A stretch of DNA of 64,000 nt from Catenovulum maritimum (GCF_001050375.1 NZ_KQ130482.1:574954-638953); one strand, 5' to 3'. Positions 40,990-51,249 are shown, counted from the stretch's first letter. Numbers and translations: made by a program. Notes: generated from the letters alone by a model not told the origin.

Positions 40990-41961
40990 ATGCCTCAAAT
41001 AGCATTGGATTCGCTAACTCACGCACAAAAGGAACGCCTTGCGTTTATCGACTTTAGCCTTCAATATTTTGGCCAAGTTGCGCGTGCTGACCTAATTCAG
41101 CGTTTTAAAACTGGTTTAGCGGCCTCTACACGCGATTTAACCGCTTATCGTGAATTAGCACCACACAACCTTGAATTACTCCATCAAACGAAAAATTACC
41201 ACCGTACAGAAGCGTTTAAACCTATATTCACCCATAACCCTGAATCAATACTGGCGGGTTTATGTCGTGGCTTTGGTGACGGTCTTTCAAGTGGGCAAGA
41301 AGTCAGTGAAAACTGCTTTGATGCAATATCCTTGGTTCATCCAAAAAGTGAAATAATTGCCGCAATAATGCGTGCAATCAACAACCAGCAAGCCATCACA
41401 TGTGATTATGTCTCATTATCTTCGGGGCCAAGTACGCGCGAAATTGTTCCTCATGCGTTAGTCAACAATGGCAACCGCTGGCATGTACGTGCTTTTGATA
41501 GAAAATCGAATGAATTTAGAGACTTTGTGTGTACGCGCATTCAAAACGTCACGCTTTGCTTTCAACCGGTAAACGAACATCCAGAAAACGTGGTCAGCTA
41601 CCAAAGTGACATGAAGCCTGAAGAGCATAAATCGAATGATCGGCAGTGGAATAAAATTGTCTCGGTAGTTTTAAAACCACACCCCGCAATTAAGCATAAA
41701 AGCGCAATAGAGCTTGATTACAACATGCACCAGGGCCAACTTATGCTAGAAGTACGAGCATCTGTTTTAGGCTATTTGCTTAGGCAGTGGAACGTAGACT
41801 GTACTGATAACGCATCACTCCAAGGAAACGAATATCAATTATGGTTAAGTAACGTCAACCAAATAAAAGCAGAATTAACAGGCATTGCAGACCTTGCAAT
41901 TGCACCGGGATACCACGCAGCAATAGTGCGTCCCCAATCAAATATTCAGGAAGATAAATAA
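40990..41961 (+). CDS. WYL-domain transcriptional regulator (BrxR/CapW-like)
   Basis: A 323-residue protein in three parts: an N-terminal winged helix (about 10-80, RLAFIDFSLQYFGQVARADL), a WYL domain (about 125-195, AITCDYVSLSSGPSTREIVP to NNGNRWHVRAFDRKSNEFRD), and a C-terminal dimerisation part. This order matches BrxR and CapW, regulators found at the head of BREX, CBASS and other anti-phage loci. TTG 40957 is also in frame, but ATG 40990 fits the family start. hsdM begins on the base after its stop, so the regulator and the modification gene are coupled. Confidence 0.82.
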   Translation: MPQIALDSLTHAQKERLAFIDFSLQYFGQVARADLIQRFKTGLAASTRDLTAYRELAPHNLELLHQTKNYHRTEAFKPIFTHNPESILAGLCRGFGDGLSSGQEVSENCFDAISLVHPKSEIIAAIMRAINNQQAITCDYVSLSSGPSTREIVPHALVNNGNRWHVRAFDRKSNEFRDFVCTRIQNVTLCFQPVNEHPENVVSYQSDMKPEEHKSNDRQWNKIVSVVLKPHPAIKHKSAIELDYNMHQGQLMLEVRASVLGYLLRQWNVDCTDNASLQGNEYQLWLSNVNQIKAELTGIADLAIAPGYHAAIVRPQSNIQEDK

Positions 41962-43629
41962 ATGGCAACTGCTAAAAGCAAAAAGAGCAACACCGCAAAT
42001 ACCAACTTTGAAGAAACCTTATGGGATACTGCCAATAAACTGCGAGGTAGTGTTGAATCATCAGAATATAAACACGTGGTACTTAGCCTTATTTTCTTAA
42101 AATTTATCAGCGATAAGTTTGAAGACAAACGCCAAGCATTAATTGACGGCGGCATGGGTGACTTTATCGACCAAGTTGAATTTTACATGCAAGACAATGT
42201 GTTCTATTTACCTGAAGAGGCTCGTTGGTCGTTTATTAAAAAGAACATGAAGCAAGACGACATTGCGGTAAAAATTGATACCGCATTACATACGGTTGAA
42301 AAGAACAACCCATCATTAAAAGGCGCATTACCAGAAAACTACTTTAGCCGTTTAGGGCTTGTTACCAGCAAATTAGCTTCACTTATCGATACTATTAATA
42401 ACATCGACACCGCCGCTAGCGAATGTGAAATGACTGAAGAAGATTTAGTCGGTCGCGTTTACGAATACTTCTTAGGTAAGTTTGCCTCAAGCGAAGGTAA
42501 AGGTGGTGGTGAATTCTATACGCCAAAATCAGTAGTCGCGTTAATTGCTGAAATGATAGAGCCATTTAAAGGTAAAATTTACGATCCGTGTTGTGGCTCT
42601 GGCGGCATGTTTGTGCAATCGCTTAAGTTTATCGACAGTCACAAAGGCAACCGTAAAGATATTTCAATTTACGGTCAGGAATACACCAACACCACCTATA
42701 AGCTAGCCAAAATGAACCTAGCAGTACGTGGTATTTCAGGTAATTTGGGTGAAGTTGCCGGTGATAGTTTCTTTAAAGATCAGCATCCTGATTTAAAAGC
42801 CGACTTTATTATGGCAAACCCGCCGTTTAACCAAAAGCAATGGCGTAGTGATAGTGAGTTAGTCGACGATGGTCGTTGGGCTGGTTTTGATGTGCCACCA
42901 ACTGGTAACGCTAACTATGCGTGGATCATGCACATGATCTCAAAGCTAAGTGAAAATGGTACCGCAGGTTTTGTATTAGCTAATGGCTCTATGAGTTCAA
43001 ATACCGGTGGTGAAGGTGCAATTCGCCAAAAAATCATCGAGCAAGATTTAGTTGATTGTATGATCGCCTTACCGGGGCAGTTGTTCTACACCACACAAAT
43101 TCCAGTGTGTTTATGGTTTATCACCAAAAACAAGAAAGGCAACGCAGGCTATGACGTGCAAGGAAGCACTAATGTCGCGGGTGCAGGACGCACAGGAGCG
43201 ACCCGCAACCGCCAAGGTGAAACCTTATTTATTGATGCCCGTGAAATGGGCACCATGATCAGCCGCACTAACAAAGAACTCACCACAGAAGACATCGCTG
43301 AAATAGCCACTACTTACCATAATTGGAAATCAGGTGAATGGAATAAAGAAGACGATGAGCAGGATAGCTCAAGTGTCGCGAGAGGGCATGGAGCCCGTAG
43401 CGACCAAAGCGGGTTTTGTAAATCAGCATCACTTGAAGACATTAAAGCGAATGACTTTGTTTTAACACCGGGTCGCTATGTCGGCGCTGCTGAAATTGAA
43501 GATGACGGCATTCCGTTCGAAGTCAAAATGAAAGAACTAAGCAAAACCCTATACAGCCAAATGGAACAGGCAGAAGAATTAGATAAAGCTATTCGCCAAA
43601 ACTTGGAGGTGCTGGGTTATGGTGAATAA
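41962..43629 (+). CDS. hsdM: Type I restriction-modification methyltransferase subunit HsdM
   Basis: A 555-residue N6-adenine methyltransferase. HsdM N-terminal helical domain at about 15-140; S-adenosylmethionine motif DPCCGSGGMF from Asp208; catalytic NPPF from Asn287. It pairs with HsdS (next gene, overlapping by 11 bases) to methylate the target, and with HsdR for restriction. Odd feature: near residues 468-492 a segment SSSVARGHGARSDQSGF interrupts the usual sequence before CKSASLEDIKAND; its DNA (about 43366-43425) is GC-richer and palindromic, like an inserted REP-type repeat kept in frame. Confidence 0.95.
   Translation: MATAKSKKSNTANTNFEETLWDTANKLRGSVESSEYKHVVLSLIFLKFISDKFEDKRQALIDGGMGDFIDQVEFYMQDNVFYLPEEARWSFIKKNMKQDDIAVKIDTALHTVEKNNPSLKGALPENYFSRLGLVTSKLASLIDTINNIDTAASECEMTEEDLVGRVYEYFLGKFASSEGKGGGEFYTPKSVVALIAEMIEPFKGKIYDPCCGSGGMFVQSLKFIDSHKGNRKDISIYGQEYTNTTYKLAKMNLAVRGISGNLGEVAGDSFFKDQHPDLKADFIMANPPFNQKQWRSDSELVDDGRWAGFDVPPTGNANYAWIMHMISKLSENGTAGFVLANGSMSSNTGGEGAIRQKIIEQDLVDCMIALPGQLFYTTQIPVCLWFITKNKKGNAGYDVQGSTNVAGAGRTGATRNRQGETLFIDAREMGTMISRTNKELTTEDIAEIATTYHNWKSGEWNKEDDEQDSSSVARGHGARSDQSGFCKSASLEDIKANDFVLTPGRYVGAAEIEDDGIPFEVKMKELSKTLYSQMEQAEELDKAIRQNLEVLGYGE
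43366..43425. repeat. REP-like palindromic insertion inside hsdM
   Basis: GTCGC (43375-43379) pairs with GCGAC (43400-43404), with GGGC/GCCC inside the loop. The stretch is GC-rich compared with surrounding hsdM and encodes a low-similarity peptide. It looks like a short mobile palindrome inserted in frame. Confidence 0.5.
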
Positions 43630-45046
43630 CTGGCCTACAGTAACGCTTGAAGAAGTTGCAAAAATTAAAAGTGGCAAACGTCTACCTAAAGGTCAATCGT
43701 TGGTTGGGTATCAAACGGATTACCCATATATTCGGCTAGTTGATATATCGGGTGGCAGAATTCAAACTAATGAACTTCAATATTTGATTCCAGAAACTAG
43801 AGAGGCCATAAAAAGATATATTGTAAATGCAGATGATATTTGCCTAGCTATAGTAGGCCATACAATCGGAATGGTTTTCTACATAACTGAAGAGTGGGAC
43901 AATGTAAATCTCACAGAAAATGCTGCGAGGATTACTGAGCTGGATGAATCGTTTCACCCTAAATTTATTTATTATTTTTTAATTTCAAACTATGGACAAA
44001 GTGAAATAATTTCCAGAACTGTCGGTTCAGCTCAAGGCAAGTTACCACTATACAATATTAAATCTTTACCTATTCCTAGACCACCCAAGGTGTATCAAGA
44101 TGAAATAGTCGGTATTCTTGATTCAATTAGTGAAAAAATAAAACTAAACTGCCAAACCAGCCAAACCCTTGAACAAATGGCGCAAGCGTTATTTAAAAGC
44201 TGGTTTGTCGATTTTGATCCTGTTTTCGACAACGCCCTTGCTAGCGGTATGGCCGTTAACAACTTCCCTGAAGCCTTACAGAAAAAAGCGGTTCAGCGTC
44301 AGCAAGTACAGCAACAAATGGCTAATGGCGAGCTAGACGCTAAACCACTACCCGAAGACATCAGCCAACTATTCCCAAGCGAATTTGAACAAACCGATGA
44401 ACCATCAGTCGGCATCAACGGCTGGATACCGGAGGGGTGGAAATTAGACTCTTTCTCTAAGGTTGCTACATTAAAAAATAAATCCATACACCCTAAAAAA
44501 GAGCCAGAAAAATTATGGACTCAATTTAGTTTACCCGCTTTTGATGACGGAAAAGTGCCAACTCACGATTTAGGTATTGAAATCAAGAGTGGGAAGTACA
44601 AGCTTTCTGAGAATACAGTATTAGTATCTAAATTAAACCCGCATACCCCTAGAATCTGGATGCCAAAAGTTTCAGATACTGATGTTTCGGTATGCTCCAC
44701 CGAATTTATGCCATTTGAGCCAGTTAATAATGAGCATAGAGTGTTTGTTTACTCCTTAATGAACTCAGAAAACGTCAAATCAAAAATTGCGAGTCGTGTA
44801 ACAGGAACAACCGGCAGTCACCAAAGGGTTAGCCCTAAAGAAGTCGCAGTGATGCCGATACTTCTACCTTCATTAGATTGTATCACCTCTTTTTCTAACT
44901 TAATTAAAAGTAGCTTTGATAAAGTTGAATTGAATTTAGAGCAAAATATTGAGCTAACTAAATTGAGAGATACATTACTGCCTAAACTAATCTCTGGCGA
45001 ATTGCAGCTTCCAGCCGAAAGTATTAATACCGAGGTTCCTGCTTAA
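43619..45046 (+). CDS. hsdS: Type I restriction-modification specificity subunit HsdS
   Basis: A 475-residue specificity subunit with two target-recognition domains. TRD1 covers about 1-175 (WPTVTLEEVAKIKSGKRLPK at its start), followed by the central conserved helices (QTLEQMAQALFKSWFVDFDP). TRD2 covers about 270-440 (GWIPEGWKLDSFSKVATLKN onward). The second conserved helix ends with KLRDTLLPKLISGELQLPA. It sets the bipartite DNA target. Its stop shares a base with the start of the SIR2-like gene (TAATG), so the two are translationally coupled. Confidence 0.94.
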   Translation: MVNNWPTVTLEEVAKIKSGKRLPKGQSLVGYQTDYPYIRLVDISGGRIQTNELQYLIPETREAIKRYIVNADDICLAIVGHTIGMVFYITEEWDNVNLTENAARITELDESFHPKFIYYFLISNYGQSEIISRTVGSAQGKLPLYNIKSLPIPRPPKVYQDEIVGILDSISEKIKLNCQTSQTLEQMAQALFKSWFVDFDPVFDNALASGMAVNNFPEALQKKAVQRQQVQQQMANGELDAKPLPEDISQLFPSEFEQTDEPSVGINGWIPEGWKLDSFSKVATLKNKSIHPKKEPEKLWTQFSLPAFDDGKVPTHDLGIEIKSGKYKLSENTVLVSKLNPHTPRIWMPKVSDTDVSVCSTEFMPFEPVNNEHRVFVYSLMNSENVKSKIASRVTGTTGSHQRVSPKEVAVMPILLPSLDCITSFSNLIKSSFDKVELNLEQNIELTKLRDTLLPKLISGELQLPAESINTEVPA

Positions 45047-46101
45047 TGAGTGAAGTTTTTCAGTGGGAAGATATTAGAGGGAACTTTTCAGATTGCTTAA
45101 TTGTCGGTAATGGTGGCTCTATTGCGATTTCATCCAATTTCTCTTATAAGAAACTTTATCAATGGGGGAGAGATAACGAGCATATTAAAAAAGCTGCACA
45201 AGAAATATTTGAACATTTTTCAGCAAGCCAGCGTGATTTTGAACGAATTTTAAATAAGTTAAATCAAGCTGACTTTATAAATAAAAAAGTTGATATTACT
45301 AAGAGTGAGCAAAATAAAGTTCGTAAAGCGTATACTGATGTACGGCGCTCGCTGATTGATACAGTTAAAGGGTTACATCCAGAATGGGCGGAAGTAAAAA
45401 ATGAAATTGATTTTGTAAGACAATACCTAAGCAATTTTAACACTATTTTTAGTTTAAATTACGATTTGCTAATACATTGGGCTACACAAACTCAAATATC
45501 ATTAATTGATTCTTCTGATGTTTTTGACGACGGTTTCTCTAAACGTGATAACGTGAAGAACAGTACAAGCTTGTTATTCGATTATAAAAAACTATTACCT
45601 ACTAACGATAAAACAACTCAACTTTATTTCCCCCACGGTAATTTATTATTATACAGCACCAAATTGGGTGACGAAAAAAAGATTACTGCGAACCATAAAA
45701 AAGATTTATTAACAGCATTAACCAAAGCCTGGGCAAATAATGGTTCACAGCCCTTATTTATATGTGAAGGGGATAGTCACGAAAAACTTAAACAAATTAA
45801 TACTTCAAGCTACCTATCTCATGTATATCATCAAGCATTACCGAAAGCTAAAGAGAATGTAACGATCTATGGTTGGAGTATGGGGACTCAAGATAATCAT
45901 TTATTAGCACAATTAAAACAAGCCAATCCTATGCGTGTTGCTGTATCTATATACACTGGACAGGATATAGAATCACAGGAAAAAGAAATGAAGCATGCTT
46001 TAACTGCATTAAAAAATGAGGTAGGTATTAATTCAAATAACGTGACTTTTTTTGACTCACAAAGTGCGGGTGCATGGAACCAGCCATCAACAGTGTTTTA
46101 A
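45046..46101 (+). CDS. SIR2-like domain protein (DUF4917 type)
   Basis: A 351-residue protein. SDCLIVGNGGSIAISSNFSY is the glycine-rich nucleotide-binding start; NTIFSLNYDLLIHWA carries the NYD step seen in SIR2-like proteins; LYFPHGNLLLY has the His-Gly pair; ENVTIYGWSMGTQDNHLLAQ ends the Rossmann core. Families of this shape act as NADases or nucleotide-binding effectors in several anti-phage systems. Whether this copy is active is not known. It overlaps the hsdS stop by one base, so it is expressed with the restriction-modification genes and may act as a back-up abortive effector. Confidence 0.7.
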   Translation: MSEVFQWEDIRGNFSDCLIVGNGGSIAISSNFSYKKLYQWGRDNEHIKKAAQEIFEHFSASQRDFERILNKLNQADFINKKVDITKSEQNKVRKAYTDVRRSLIDTVKGLHPEWAEVKNEIDFVRQYLSNFNTIFSLNYDLLIHWATQTQISLIDSSDVFDDGFSKRDNVKNSTSLLFDYKKLLPTNDKTTQLYFPHGNLLLYSTKLGDEKKITANHKKDLLTALTKAWANNGSQPLFICEGDSHEKLKQINTSSYLSHVYHQALPKAKENVTIYGWSMGTQDNHLLAQLKQANPMRVAVSIYTGQDIESQEKEMKHALTALKNEVGINSNNVTFFDSQSAGAWNQPSTVF

Positions 46102-46282
46102 AAGAACAGAAAGCAATAGCTGAAGCAATTCAAAAGCTATCACTAAAAAAAGCGCATTAAGTGGTTTTTATATAACTAAGAGCAGAAGTTATAGAGTTGT
46201 TGGCTACTTAAAACTTAGCCTGTGACTACTAATAACCAAAAGATATAAACCTGAAAGGTTAACTAAATAATAAGAAGTAAAT

Positions 46283-49200
46283 ATGGATATCAAATATTGG
46301 GACGGTGGCCTTGAGCGCCACGAAATCGATGCAATTAAAAAAATTGAAAATGTACTTAGCACCCCGAATGTGCAAAAGCATAAAGGAAAAAGTTCAAATC
46401 AAGGACAAGGGTTTGAAGCCCTACAAGCGTTAAAGAAGCCCTTTAATGAGGGCTGGAAAGGTTATGCAGACTTTCGTTTTATCAATAAGCATAAGCAAGG
46501 CGAAATCGATTTATTAATCGTTACTCACTGCAATATACTGATTGTTGAGCTTAAACATTGGAACGGTAAACCTGTAACTTCAAGTAATGGTAAGTGGTAC
46601 TGGGGTGATGAAGACCGAGGTAAATCTCCAGTTGAGGTCACTCGTAATAAAGAGTTCCTGTTAAAAAATTTACTAAAGCCATTTGCTGGTAAATTCAGAA
46701 ACGAAGGCCGCACTCCTCATGTACATTTTTTGGTAGTAATGAGCGGTGATAGTAACTTCTCTAAGCTACAAAAAAATGATTTAGCCCATACCTTAACGTT
46801 AACTGACTTTTGTAAATTATGCTCTAACGAGCATCAATTTAATAAACGCTTTACTCCTCACCCTGATGCAAAAGTATTGCTGCAAGATATCCCGCTACTA
46901 GAAAAAAGCTTGCTGCTAAATGATAAAAAAGTAAAAGCAAGACCGTTATCCGTTGATGGTTGGTTAGTGCAAGAGCAAGAGCAAGATCGAGATCGAGGGA
47001 ATATTTTTGAACACCCGAATAAGGTTTATATAGAGTACCTTGCGCAAAGTGAAGCCGACAAAAATGATCGTGCCATTATCCGCAGCTGGGATTTTGATAA
47101 ACTTTCAAATCATGATGCTAAAACCCCTGATGGCAGACTAAAAATTGTCTCTCGTGAACGTGAAGTACTCACCAAGATCAAAAGAGAAAATAGAGAGCTA
47201 TACGAGCATTGTGTTTCTTCACTAACCATACCGACTAAAGAGAAGATAACCTCACAATACAATGAGGTTGTTGAACTTCCTCTTGGGCATGAACGCCTTA
47301 ATGATTTTATTGTTACCTATGGTGAAAACTTATCCATTGATGAGCGTGTAAACTTAGTTAGAGTGTTAATAGCTCGCTTTGCAGACCTGCACCAATTACA
47401 ACTCGCTCACCGAGATATAGGTAAACACAGTATTTGGTTAAGTACCGGACAACGTGTTGCGCTTTCAAACTTTATTTCTGCATTTGCTCGCAAGAAAGAA
47501 ACCGTAGGTGATATTCGTGATGAGCTATCGGTTTACAACCAAGCTACGCCTTCGTTATCTCCCTATCATTACGATGTTTCTCGACTTGCCATTATTGCGT
47601 GGTCAATTCTTGAAGCTAAACGATTAACACCTGCGCTTGAAAAATCGTTAGAGGTTGAGCTTTCGCAATGTGATGCGTGGTATGGCGACACGTTATTACA
47701 AGCATTCAACGGTAAAGCCTTCGCTGATGCGGGTGAGTTATTAGATGCTTTGGTTGAGCAAGAGCCAAGTAAAGAAGGCGATTTTAGCTTTTCAACGCAA
47801 GAGCTAGAACGATTTGTTAAACCGACTAAAGTTGGGCGATTGCACCCAGAAGTGACATTTATTTCTGAAACCGATTCGAAAGAAGTTTATAAGGCAGACT
47901 CGGGTGTAGTAAAAGTTTGGAATAATATAAACCCTACTGACATTAATGCTGGACTTGGGCTGCGCACGTTATCGTTTTTAGAACGAGTAGAAAAGCTGCA
48001 AAGCCTCAATTTAAGTTTTATCCCAACCATTGTTGATTATGGTATTACTGCACGAGATAGTTCGTTGTATTTGGTGAGTGAATGGATTGAGGGTGAAGCT
48101 TTAGATCCTTATCGAATGCGTAATCGCAGAAACGATATTGTGAAAAGCTTAGTCGCCCATGTTGAGCATATGCACTCTTTAGGCTTTGCACATGGCGACT
48201 TAAAGCCTGATAACGTTCTTGTAGATAAGCATAGTGACGTGTTTATTATTGATGTTTTAGATTTTCATCATGATGCAGAAGAGTTGCTTAATACCGAATA
48301 TAGCCCCGCAGATGTTGATAATAGTTCAGCCTTTGAACGTGATAACTATGCGGTAATGAAAATAAGTGCAGAGTTACTAGAAATTGACTGGGGCACTGAA
48401 AGCTCAAGCTTTGAAGCTATTAGCAAAGCTATTATTCATGAACTTGAAGATGTTGACTTTGGCTTTAGGGAGTTAACTCGTTTTAAAGATGCTGTTTTAA
48501 ATCCTGAAAAAACAACACAACCATCGGTTGAAATAATTGATATTGAAATAGGAGGAGCAAGAGAAAACTTTGATCCTCTAACAATATACCCTGATAACGG
48601 TAAGTTATATGTTTCGATAGAAGAAAGTGATACCAAAGCTTCTGGTTTGGTAATGAGCTTTTGTGGATTAGGTGGCTTCTTTAGGCTTTTCTTCGATCAA
48701 GTAAGTTTCACTTTTGAACATGGTTTAGCGCCTAAAACTAGAGATAGTATTTCTCCTAGAGATATCGAAAATGCAGTTTTAGAACTTCCTTTTGCTATTC
48801 GGATTACTCAAGGTAGAGCAAGTAATTTAGAAGCACTGAATAGACGTATTCGACAGTTTTATAGTTTTGAAAACGCGGTTAAACAATTTCAGTTAAAACA
48901 GAGAAAAGTAGCGCCGCTTTCTATAGAACAACCCACCGATATTATTGAGGATGAGATCAGTGTTGAGCCGATATCGACCAAAGAGCTTTGGCAGGCAATT
49001 CTTAAAACAGAGACTGAGTCTCATCCATATGTAGAGCTTATTGGCGAGCCTAGAACACATAAAGATGATAAAGATATTCTAATCCTGCAGTACGAAGCTG
49101 AAAAAGATCCACTTGATGGCTTTACCGCTAAAGATCAAGTTGAAGCCATTATCGTTAATGATGAAGAAGACTACTTTATTGGCGAAGTTAATCTATCAGC

Positions 49201-51244
49201 CTCAGGATTGAATAGAGTTCAGTTATCGCGTTACTCTCATAGAGCACATCGCTTAAAAGAAGATGATGTAATTTTCTTTCGTAGTAAAGCAGATAAATCA
49301 TCTTTCAATAAACGAAAAAATGCATTAATCCGGATTCTTGATCAAAACTCTGTTATCGAAAATTTATCAGATTATTTTGAGCCTGACTGTGACTTAGCGC
49401 CTACAGACTATGATTTAATTGTTACTGATGAAGACTTTAAACGTTATGACCGTAAAGATGATAACGGTAATGCTATTAAGCTTAATGATAAGCAACGTAT
49501 AGCCTTTCAAAAGCTTCTAAGATTTGGCCCACTTTCAATGTTGCAAGGACCACCTGGTACCGGTAAAACTGAGTTTATTGCTGCTTTTGTTCATTACCTA
49601 ATTGAAAAACAAGGCACTGAGCGAATTTTATTGGTAAGCCAGTCACATGAAGCTGTAAATACTGCTGCTGAACGAATTCGCAAACACTGTGGCCGTTTAA
49701 AAACGGATCTTGATGTTGTGCGTTTTAGTCGAAGTGAGTCAACTATTTCTCACTCTTTGCGTGATGCTTATTCTGACAACATTGTTAGTCAAAAAGTAGA
49801 ACAATTTGAAACTCAATTAAAATATCGAGTGTTGAACCTAGCTAAGTCATTAAAAGCCCCTGCTGATTATTTAGAAGCCTATTTAACCTTAGATAAGCAA
49901 ATCCTTTCACACATTATCGAGCAACAAAGTGCATTAATAGCGCTTGATGATGAAGAGTTAGTTGCTAAACAGAAGAAAGTGCTTAAAAAACAAATAGGTG
50001 AAAGGAAGTCATTAATTAACAGTAGACTGCCACAGAGTATACGTACTAACAAAGATTGGCATGATAACTTAAGTGATGTTCGTGAAGGCTTAATTAAAGA
50101 TTTAAACCATGAGTATGCTATTGAACCTAATATCTCTAGCTCAGTTCAACGATTAGTAAAATTGTCGAAAGATATGATACGGGTTATGCAATCTGGCAAT
50201 GCCAATATCGATGAGTTTCTGGCTCGTTCAAAGCAGTTGGTAGCGGGTACTTGTGTTGGTATTGGTAACTGGAATATTGATATAGCAAGTAATCAATATG
50301 ACTGGATCATTATTGATGAAGCAGCTCGTTCTATTGCAAGTGAACTTGCTATAGCTATGCAAGTAGGTAAACGAGTGCTGCTTGTTGGTGATCATAAGCA
50401 ACTACCACCTCTTTATACCGACCCTCACAAAAAAGCGTTAGCAAGACACTTAGGTATACAATCATCGAATGATATTGATGAATTAATTGAAAGTGACTTT
50501 GCTCGTGCTTTTGAAAGTGATTATGGAAAACAGGTAGGTGCAAAACTACTTGTACAATATCGTATGGCTCCTGCTATTGGTACTTTGGTTTCTCAGTGTT
50601 TTTATGATGGTGAGCTAGAAAATGGTGAGAGAAAGATCCCTGATATTTACCGTGCTGTACCCAAAGCATTGAGTTCAGCTACAACATGGCTTGATACGTC
50701 GAATTTAAACAAAAAAGCACATCATCAAACGGGTTCTGGTCGAAGTATTTACAACGATGCTGAAGCTGATGCTATTGTCGATTTGCTTAAACAGGTTGAT
50801 GAAAACGAGACTTTTGTTCATTCATTACTAGAGCAAGTAAAAGAAGGTGAAGCCGCTATTGGTGTTATTTGTATGTACGCCGAGCAAAAAAGACGTATAA
50901 GACAGAAAGTTAAAAAAGCCTCTTTGTCTGATGAACTAACTAAATTATTGAAAATTGATACTGTAGATAGTTATCAAGGTAAAGAAAATCGCGTGATTAT
51001 TTTATCGGTAACACGTTCAGAGCAAAAGCAAGGTTCAGGATTCTTAAAGCTACCAAACCGAATTAATGTTGGCCTTTCAAGAGCTATGGACCGTTTGGTA
51101 ATTGTTGGTGATAAAAGAATGTGGCAAGGAAAGAATAGCCAATTGCCATTTGGAAAGGTTATTAAGTTTATGGAAGAAAATGCTAGTGAAGACTTGTATC
51201 GCTTTGTAGACATTACAACCAAGAAATTTAAGAAGGCGGTATAA
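46283..51244 (+). CDS. NERD-kinase-kinase-SF1 helicase giant fusion protein
   Basis: A 1653-residue protein. Residues about 40-150 form a NERD nuclease-like domain (GEIDLLIVTHCNILIVELKH). About 200-480 resemble a protein kinase with HRDIGKHS near 376 in place of the normal HRDxxxxN, so it may be inactive. About 515-720 form a second kinase with HGDLKPDNVLV near 637 and IIDVLDF for the metal loop. An unassigned region follows. About 1060-1640 are an Upf1-like SF1 helicase: GPPGTGKT near 1089, IIIDEAA near 1343, GDHKQLPP, VQYRMAPA, VDSYQGKENRV and NVGLSRAMDR. Helicase-kinase proteins occur in Mokosh and NERD-kinases in PglW of BREX, but this full order is not one I recognise. The unknown gene downstream starts five bases after its stop. 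Confidence 0.85.
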   Translation: MDIKYWDGGLERHEIDAIKKIENVLSTPNVQKHKGKSSNQGQGFEALQALKKPFNEGWKGYADFRFINKHKQGEIDLLIVTHCNILIVELKHWNGKPVTSSNGKWYWGDEDRGKSPVEVTRNKEFLLKNLLKPFAGKFRNEGRTPHVHFLVVMSGDSNFSKLQKNDLAHTLTLTDFCKLCSNEHQFNKRFTPHPDAKVLLQDIPLLEKSLLLNDKKVKARPLSVDGWLVQEQEQDRDRGNIFEHPNKVYIEYLAQSEADKNDRAIIRSWDFDKLSNHDAKTPDGRLKIVSREREVLTKIKRENRELYEHCVSSLTIPTKEKITSQYNEVVELPLGHERLNDFIVTYGENLSIDERVNLVRVLIARFADLHQLQLAHRDIGKHSIWLSTGQRVALSNFISAFARKKETVGDIRDELSVYNQATPSLSPYHYDVSRLAIIAWSILEAKRLTPALEKSLEVELSQCDAWYGDTLLQAFNGKAFADAGELLDALVEQEPSKEGDFSFSTQELERFVKPTKVGRLHPEVTFISETDSKEVYKADSGVVKVWNNINPTDINAGLGLRTLSFLERVEKLQSLNLSFIPTIVDYGITARDSSLYLVSEWIEGEALDPYRMRNRRNDIVKSLVAHVEHMHSLGFAHGDLKPDNVLVDKHSDVFIIDVLDFHHDAEELLNTEYSPADVDNSSAFERDNYAVMKISAELLEIDWGTESSSFEAISKAIIHELEDVDFGFRELTRFKDAVLNPEKTTQPSVEIIDIEIGGARENFDPLTIYPDNGKLYVSIEESDTKASGLVMSFCGLGGFFRLFFDQVSFTFEHGLAPKTRDSISPRDIENAVLELPFAIRITQGRASNLEALNRRIRQFYSFENAVKQFQLKQRKVAPLSIEQPTDIIEDEISVEPISTKELWQAILKTETESHPYVELIGEPRTHKDDKDILILQYEAEKDPLDGFTAKDQVEAIIVNDEEDYFIGEVNLSASGLNRVQLSRYSHRAHRLKEDDVIFFRSKADKSSFNKRKNALIRILDQNSVIENLSDYFEPDCDLAPTDYDLIVTDEDFKRYDRKDDNGNAIKLNDKQRIAFQKLLRFGPLSMLQGPPGTGKTEFIAAFVHYLIEKQGTERILLVSQSHEAVNTAAERIRKHCGRLKTDLDVVRFSRSESTISHSLRDAYSDNIVSQKVEQFETQLKYRVLNLAKSLKAPADYLEAYLTLDKQILSHIIEQQSALIALDDEELVAKQKKVLKKQIGERKSLINSRLPQSIRTNKDWHDNLSDVREGLIKDLNHEYAIEPNISSSVQRLVKLSKDMIRVMQSGNANIDEFLARSKQLVAGTCVGIGNWNIDIASNQYDWIIIDEAARSIASELAIAMQVGKRVLLVGDHKQLPPLYTDPHKKALARHLGIQSSNDIDELIESDFARAFESDYGKQVGAKLLVQYRMAPAIGTLVSQCFYDGELENGERKIPDIYRAVPKALSSATTWLDTSNLNKKAHHQTGSGRSIYNDAEADAIVDLLKQVDENETFVHSLLEQVKEGEAAIGVICMYAEQKRRIRQKVKKASLSDELTKLLKIDTVDSYQGKENRVIILSVTRSEQKQGSGFLKLPNRINVGLSRAMDRLVIVGDKRMWQGKNSQLPFGKVIKFMEENASEDLYRFVDITTKKFKKAV

Positions 51245-51249
51245 CTGTT

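Noticed and set aside
46074..46160. 28-codon frame at the end of the SIR2-like gene
   Set aside because: It overlaps the SIR2-like stop in another frame, is very short, and has no ribosome site; left as unsupported.
46283..51244. BREX system (PglW)
   Set aside because: NERD and kinase parts resemble PglW, but there is an added SF1 helicase and no pglX, pglZ, brxC or brxL genes nearby.
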